Part shown: one piece after another, positions 5,224 through 9,188 of the stretch | How the letters are laid out: each line of letters begins with the position of its first letter | Numbering within the stretch: position 1 is the first letter of the stretch | Source of the DNA: Dehalococcoidia bacterium | GTDB lineage: Bacteria > Chloroflexota > Dehalococcoidia > GIF9 > AB-539-J10 | NCBI GenBank assembly: GCA_030606765.1 | Contig: JAUWFX010000062.1 | Coordinates: forward strand, 1-9,188 | Length of the DNA stretch: 9,188 nucleotides | Direction of reading: 5' to 3' | Made by a program: the position numbers and the translations under genes | The notes under the pieces: generated by a model | Seen by the model: only the letters and a program-made list of their open reading frames with translations | Told to the model about the DNA's origin: nothing | The model's database searches: none

Positions 5224-7896
5224 ATGTCCGAAGTACCTAAAGCCTATGAGCCAGGCAAGATAGAAAAGAAATGGCATAATTTCTGGCTCAAGCAAGGCTA
5301 CTTTTCTCCTAAGTTAGATCCCAATAAGAAGCCTTTTGTCATTATCATGCCGCCCACCAATGTTACCGGCGAACTCCACCTTGGGCATGCTCTGACCGCG
5401 ACACTGGAAGATATCATGGTCAGGTGGCACAGGATGAAAGGTGAGCCCACCTTGTGGTTACCGGGAACTGACCACGCTGGCATCGCCACACAAGTGGTTG
5501 TGGAGCGGCAACTGGCTAAACAAGGGCAAACTAAGGATGAGATAGGCAGAGAAAAATTCACTGAGTTAACCTGGGAATGGGCTAGTAAGAGCCGGCGGAA
5601 TATCAGGCGGCAACATCAACTCTTGGGAACCTCCTGCGATTGGACCAGGGAGAAGTTCACGCTGGACGAAGGTCCGACCAAAGCAGTGCGTACCGCCTTC
5701 GTACGTTTGTACGATAAGGGCTTAATCTATCGTGGGGAGCGAATGATAAACTGGTGTCCCCGCTGCCAGACTGCCCTCTCTGACCTCGAGGTAGAGCATA
5801 AAGATATTGTCGGACACCTGTATTATATTCGCTATCCTGTAACTCGAGGTAAAGGCTTCGTCACCGTAGCGACTACCCGTCCGGAAACTTTTCTCGGTGA
5901 CACGGCTGTGGCGGTAAATCCCGAAGATAAGCGCTATAAGAATCTCATAGGCAGGAGTGTCACCCTCCCCATTATCGATAAGGAAATCCCCATAATCGCT
6001 GATGAGGCTGTTGATACTTCTTTCGGCACCGGAGCATTGAAGATAACTCCAGCCCATGACCCCACGGACTTCGAAATAGCTCAGCGTCACAATCTGCCGC
6101 TGGTAGATATCATGAACCCCGATGCTACTATGAACCAGAACGCCGGGCCGTATCAAGGATTGGACAGGTTTGCCTGCCGAGATCGAGTGTTAGTTGACCT
6201 AAAAGACAAAAAACTTTTGGAAAAAATCGAGCCCTACTCTCATTCAGTGGGACATTGTGGTCGTTGCCAGATGATGATTGAACCAAAAGTCAGCCTGCAG
6301 TGGTTTGTCCAAACACAGCCCTTAGCTAAAGCTGCCATTGAGGCTGTTAAAGATGGCAGGGTCACTATACTTCCGGAACGCTTCGCCAAGATATATTTTG
6401 ACTGGATGGAAAATATCAGAGATTGGTGTATCAGCCGACAACTATGGTGGGGACATCGCATCCCTGTATGGTACTGTCAGGGCTGTGCTGAGGTGACTGC
6501 ATCGGTAGATGAACCGACAGCATGTACTCATTGTGGTTCAAAACAAATCATCCAGGACCCTGATGTCCTTGACACCTGGTTCAGTTCAGCGCTATGGCCA
6601 CATTCTACGCTAGGCTGGCCAGAAGACACTGATGACCTCCGCTATTTCTATCCCGGCTCGGTAATGGAAACCGGCTATGACATACTTTTCTTCTGGGTCG
6701 CCAGGATGATTATGATGGGTCTGGAGGATACCGGTGAGATACCTTTCCACACTGTTTACCTCCATGGCTTGATTCGCGATGAAAGCGGAGAAAAAATGAG
6801 CAAATTGCGAGGGAATGTTATAAACCCTGCCGAAGCTATAGGCAAGTATGGTGTTGATGCTCTCCGCTTTGCTCTAACTACGGGGACTTCACCGGGGAAT
6901 GATATAAATCTGGGCAGAAGTAAATTGGAATCCAGCCGCAATTTTGTCAATAAATTGTGGAATGCCACCAGATTTATCCTTCAGAGCCTGGATACTGAAA
7001 GGCTAGAAGCTCAGGCGATAGGGCTCCAACCGCAGAAAATAGAAGACCAATGGATTGATGGCCAGCTCAACAAGCTTGTCAAAAATGTTACCGAACTGAT
7101 GGAAAAGTTCCAATTTGGTGAGGCAGAGCAGCAGATTTACGATTTTGTCTGGTCGAAGTTCTGTGATTGGTATATTGAAATTGCTAAGATAAGACTTCGT
7201 AGTCAATTAACTCCTCCACCTTTGCCCTTCCTGGTCAATACATTGGAAAAATCACTACGCCTTCTGCATCCTGTCATGCCTTTCATTACCGAGGAATTGT
7301 GGCAAAGTTTAAAGCAACGTCTACCTGACAACGACCAAATGCCGACTTCCATAATGATAGCTCCTTATCCCCTCGCTGACGATAAAGCCTTTGCTCCAGA
7401 AGCAGAGCAAGTGATGGATTCCGTAATAGAGATTATCCGCTCCATCCGTAACGTTCGGGCTCAATATAAGGTAAAGCCAAACAAATGGATTGAAGCCCAA
7501 GTTTATGCTGATGAGCTTCTTTCGGGTCTTGTCACACAGGCGAATATAATAGAAACACTGGCCAAAGTTCGGCCCTTAACAATACTCGGCCGCCAGAAAA
7601 GGGAACCCACTAAAGATAAAGCCCTGATTTTGGTGTTGAAAGAGGCTGAGGTAGTTGTGCCTTTGGCAGGCATTGTGGACCGGCGTGCTGAAGAACAACG
7701 ACTGGTAAAGGAAAGCGAAGAAATCAAAGGAAGAATCGCCCAACTTGAAGCCAGGCTAAGAGATAACGCCTTTTTAAACAAAGCGCCATCTCAGGTTATT
7801 GAAAGAGAGAAGCAAAAGCTTGCTATGTTCGAAGATAAATTGAAAAGGTTATACCAGGAATTATCTCAACTGAACTCTTCATCGGCTGATAGCTAA
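5224..7896 (+). CDS. valS: Valyl-tRNA synthetase
   Basis: ValS attaches valine to tRNA-Val and hydrolyses mischarged Thr-tRNA-Val. It is a cytoplasmic class I synthetase. The 890-residue product is of usual bacterial length and complete. Visible in order are the class I motif PPTNVTGELHLGH (43-55), zinc-type cysteine pairs CPRC (178-181) and later HCGRC, WYCQGC and CTHCG, the CP1 editing domain with TTRPET (217-222) and GTGALKITPAHD, the KMSKL loop (524-528), a helical anticodon-binding domain (about 600-760) and a charged C-terminal coiled coil (about 820-884) that contacts the tRNA. ATG 5224 matches the family N-terminus (YEPGKIEKKWHNFW). Its Shine-Dalgarno is weak (AGG about 10 bases upstream). 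The gene ends 3 bases from the end of the convergent unknown gene. Confidence 0.97.
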   Translation: MSEVPKAYEPGKIEKKWHNFWLKQGYFSPKLDPNKKPFVIIMPPTNVTGELHLGHALTATLEDIMVRWHRMKGEPTLWLPGTDHAGIATQVVVERQLAKQGQTKDEIGREKFTELTWEWASKSRRNIRRQHQLLGTSCDWTREKFTLDEGPTKAVRTAFVRLYDKGLIYRGERMINWCPRCQTALSDLEVEHKDIVGHLYYIRYPVTRGKGFVTVATTRPETFLGDTAVAVNPEDKRYKNLIGRSVTLPIIDKEIPIIADEAVDTSFGTGALKITPAHDPTDFEIAQRHNLPLVDIMNPDATMNQNAGPYQGLDRFACRDRVLVDLKDKKLLEKIEPYSHSVGHCGRCQMMIEPKVSLQWFVQTQPLAKAAIEAVKDGRVTILPERFAKIYFDWMENIRDWCISRQLWWGHRIPVWYCQGCAEVTASVDEPTACTHCGSKQIIQDPDVLDTWFSSALWPHSTLGWPEDTDDLRYFYPGSVMETGYDILFFWVARMIMMGLEDTGEIPFHTVYLHGLIRDESGEKMSKLRGNVINPAEAIGKYGVDALRFALTTGTSPGNDINLGRSKLESSRNFVNKLWNATRFILQSLDTERLEAQAIGLQPQKIEDQWIDGQLNKLVKNVTELMEKFQFGEAEQQIYDFVWSKFCDWYIEIAKIRLRSQLTPPPLPFLVNTLEKSLRLLHPVMPFITEELWQSLKQRLPDNDQMPTSIMIAPYPLADDKAFAPEAEQVMDSVIEIIRSIRNVRAQYKVKPNKWIEAQVYADELLSGLVTQANIIETLAKVRPLTILGRQKREPTKDKALILVLKEAEVVVPLAGIVDRRAEEQRLVKESEEIKGRIAQLEARLRDNAFLNKAPSQVIEREKQKLAMFEDKLKRLYQELSQLNSSSADS

Positions 7897-7899
7897 GAG

Positions 7900-8589
7900 T
7901 TATTGGCTTTCTGAAGGTGAAAATTGAAGCGATTTAGCTTTTAGCTTCAACAGTCCGTGCAACTTTGTCAGGGCTTTTTTAGTATCGCTGGCCACGCAGG
8001 ATTTATCACGCCCTTTTATACGATATTTAAATAGCCAGTAGGTAAATTCATTAAGCTCGCTCAGGCTTATAGACCTGACCTGATGATAATGTCTCTCCTT
8101 TCTGAACTGCTTTAAAAGAGCAAATTGAGTGGCACCATAAATGCGTTGGTAGGCATCGACGACTACTCCGTTATCGTTGTTCAAACCTGAAACTCTCTTT
8201 TTCTTTCGTATCTCTTCAGTTACAGCCAAAATGAGAAACCTTTCCACAAGAATGCCATAGAAATAGTTGAGGTGAGCCTGATATTTGGAAGCACCGATTA
8301 GATTCTTAAATTCGTCTTTAGATAATTCTAGTGGTGGTGTATCGAAGAAGAGAAGATTAATCCGCTCCTTTTCTGGAATAAGTCCATCGAGTTCTTCACA
8401 TAACCTCTCTGTCAGAACTAGCCAATCGAAGGCTTCGTTGTCAACAAGATAGTGATAATGTCGCCCGGCGTAGTCCTCTTCAGGACTACGCCATAGGCGA
8501 ATGGCTTCAAGCACGGCCATATACCAATTCTTGCCTTCAGCAATAGCACTTTTCAGCCCTTGGATTGCCTGAGTATCCCGAGTAGACAC
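7900..8589 (-). CDS. Uncharacterised helical protein, convergent with valS
   Basis: I do not recognise this family. The product from GTG 8589 has 229 residues, no signal peptide and no clear membrane segment. It is rich in charged and aromatic residues and probably mostly helical. Conspicuous parts are RHYHYLVDNEAFDWLVLTERL (43-63), INLLFFDTPPLELSKDEF (77-94), HLNYFYGILVERFLILAVTEEI (106-127) and a very basic C-terminal third (KYRIKGRDK, KKALTKLHGLLKLKAK), which could bind nucleic acid, though that is only a guess. The frame is open from GTG 8604, but GTG 8589 has GGAGG (8598-8602) at 8 bases and sits well downstream of the predicted transcription start, so I prefer it. Normal amino acid composition, a clean start region and its own promoter support a real gene. 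It stops 3 bases from valS. A perfect 11-bp hairpin lies within codons 33-41. Confidence 0.8.
   Translation of the reverse strand: MSTRDTQAIQGLKSAIAEGKNWYMAVLEAIRLWRSPEEDYAGRHYHYLVDNEAFDWLVLTERLCEELDGLIPEKERINLLFFDTPPLELSKDEFKNLIGASKYQAHLNYFYGILVERFLILAVTEEIRKKKRVSGLNNDNGVVVDAYQRIYGATQFALLKQFRKERHYHQVRSISLSELNEFTYWLFKYRIKGRDKSCVASDTKKALTKLHGLLKLKAKSLQFSPSESQ
8467..8492. repeat. Perfect 11-bp stem-loop inside the uncharacterised gene
   Basis: GGCGTAGTCCT (8467-8477) pairs perfectly with AGGACTACGCC (8482-8492) across a 4-base loop. In the mRNA of the minus-strand gene the loop reads GAAG. It covers codons 33-41 (WRSPEEDYA) and keeps the frame open. Such a strong, uninterrupted stem is rare inside coding sequence and could be an RNA control element or an inserted short palindromic repeat. 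Confidence 0.75.
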
Positions 8590-8623
8590 TCCAGCCACCT
8601 CCACAATTATTCCGGAAAATTAC

Positions 8624-8652
8624 ATTATATCTCCATCAGCCCGGGGACTCAA
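8624..8652 (-). promoter_or_regulatory. Promoter of the uncharacterised gene
   Basis: On the minus strand, TTGAGT (8647-8652, 4 of 6 matches to TTGACA) is followed after exactly 17 bases by a perfect TATAAT (8624-8629). Transcription would start near 8617, giving a leader of about 28 bases before the preferred GTG at 8589. A start at GTG 8604 would leave only about 13 bases and no Shine-Dalgarno. This gene is therefore likely transcribed on its own rather than by read-through from the gene at the right edge. Confidence 0.65.
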
Positions 8653-8725
8653 GGCACGGCATCCTCCGGTATGATTAATACATGGTGACCCTTGCCGTTA
8701 TGCGCCTATCTATAATTGACAGGGT

Positions 8726-9188
8726 TTACTGCTTATTTGCGACATCGGTCAGCTTACGCAGTGGCTTGAAAATACCGCCGGCGGCTATATTGGAGGCAAC
8801 CTCCTCAGCTTCCTTGATTATCCTGTCTATCAACTCCTTGACCGTGGGGATGTCATGGATAAGGCCTATTACCTGCCCCACGCTAAGCAGGCCGTTATCG
8901 ACATCACCTGCTTCAAGCAATTTCAGTCCTACGCTGCCGCTGATGAGCGATTCCAATTGATGTATATCGGCGCCTTGCTTTTCCAGCTCGAGCACCTTTT
9001 CGGATGTGGGGTTTTTCAATGCTCTCATCGTGTTGCGGAATGAGCGTAGCACCAATACTGTGTCACGCTCCGATGCTGTGGTTAGGAATTCTTTTACTTT
9101 GGGATGTCCTGGCGCCTCTTTAGTTGCCATAAAGCGGGTACCCATATTGACTGCTTCTGCTCCCAGTGCCAGGGCGGCAACAAGACCA
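8726..9188 (-). CDS. Nitronate monooxygenase / FabK-like flavoprotein, C-terminal part (5' end outside window)
   Basis: This is the last 153 residues of an FMN-dependent TIM-barrel protein of the nitronate monooxygenase (2-nitropropane dioxygenase) family, which also includes the enoyl-ACP reductase FabK. The frame is open to the window edge and ends with TAA at 8726-8728. The fragment opens with GLVAALALGAEAVNMGTRFMAT, the phosphate-binding turn of the FMN site, followed by KEAPGHPKVKEF and the family-typical LRSFRNTMRALKNP. The remaining helical tail, including SVGQVIGLIHDIPTVKELI, is also usual. The N-terminal half with most of the active site is not in the window, so true nitronate oxidation, enoyl reduction or another flavin reaction cannot be told apart. 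In anaerobes the oxygen-dependent reaction is unlikely to be the native role. Only 121 bases separate it from the next minus-strand gene, which has its own promoter. Confidence 0.9.
   Translation of the reverse strand, partial: GLVAALALGAEAVNMGTRFMATKEAPGHPKVKEFLTTASERDTVLVLRSFRNTMRALKNPTSEKVLELEKQGADIHQLESLISGSVGLKLLEAGDVDNGLLSVGQVIGLIHDIPTVKELIDRIIKEAEEVASNIAAGGIFKPLRKLTDVANKQ

Noticed and set aside
5722..6156. Open frame of 144 codons on the minus strand within valS.
   Set aside because: It lies wholly opposite the conserved ValS editing domain and its translation has no recognisable domain.
8656..8698. ACGGCA...TGCCGT inverted repeat between the unknown gene and the nitronate monooxygenase-like gene as a terminator.
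   Set aside because: The arms are only 6 bases with a 31-base loop, and there is no T-tract in the minus-strand direction.
8682..8960. Plus-strand frame of 92 codons at the right edge.
   Set aside because: It is antisense to the well-supported nitronate monooxygenase-family coding sequence.

Overview
This 9.2 kb window looks like a bacterial chromosome segment made mostly of housekeeping and energy-metabolism genes. The mix suggests an anaerobic Chloroflexota lineage, probably Dehalococcoidia: an EF-G of the RSMTQGRGSF type, EtfBA beside a nitronate monooxygenase-family protein, a Mut7-C RNase, and coaX-coaBC-valS in a row. This is inference from protein style, gene content and base composition that looks moderate by eye. 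No rRNA or other taxonomic marker is present. I see no tRNA, rRNA, CRISPR array, insertion sequence, phage gene or integrase.

Layout. Positions 1-432 (+) hold the C-terminal end of an elongation factor G whose start lies outside the window. Converging on it is a two-gene operon on the minus strand, etfB (1520-2320) then etfA (502-1503), encoding an electron-transfer flavoprotein. It has a clear sigma-70-type promoter and strong Shine-Dalgarno sites. The etf promoter region is divergent from a plus-strand run: a Mut7-C zinc-ribbon RNase gene (2567-3064), coaX (3162-3932), coaBC (3932-5146, start overlapping the coaX stop) and valS (5224-7896). CoaX and CoaBC together supply the first three enzyme activities of coenzyme A synthesis from pantothenate. 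ValS charges tRNA-Val. Only 3 bases beyond valS ends a convergent minus-strand gene for an unrecognised, probably helical, soluble protein of about 229 residues (7900-8589), which has its own good promoter. The right edge (8726-9188, minus) holds the C-terminal part of a nitronate monooxygenase/FabK-like flavoprotein.

How the genes relate. EtfAB and the nitronate monooxygenase-like protein fit a flavin-rich redox metabolism, for instance acyl-CoA oxidation. Their neighbours do not name the dehydrogenase partner. CoaX/CoaBC feed the CoA pool on which such chemistry depends.

Most notable points. The CoaC half of CoaBC appears to lack two classical catalytic residues (Asn to Glu and Cys to Ser at the positions equivalent to E. 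coli N125 and C158). A perfect 11-bp stem with a 4-nt loop sits inside the coding sequence of the unknown gene. A GAATC-N5-GATTC palindrome lies directly upstream of the etfBA promoter. I found no convincing new multi-gene system. All intergenic stretches are shorter than 300 bases.
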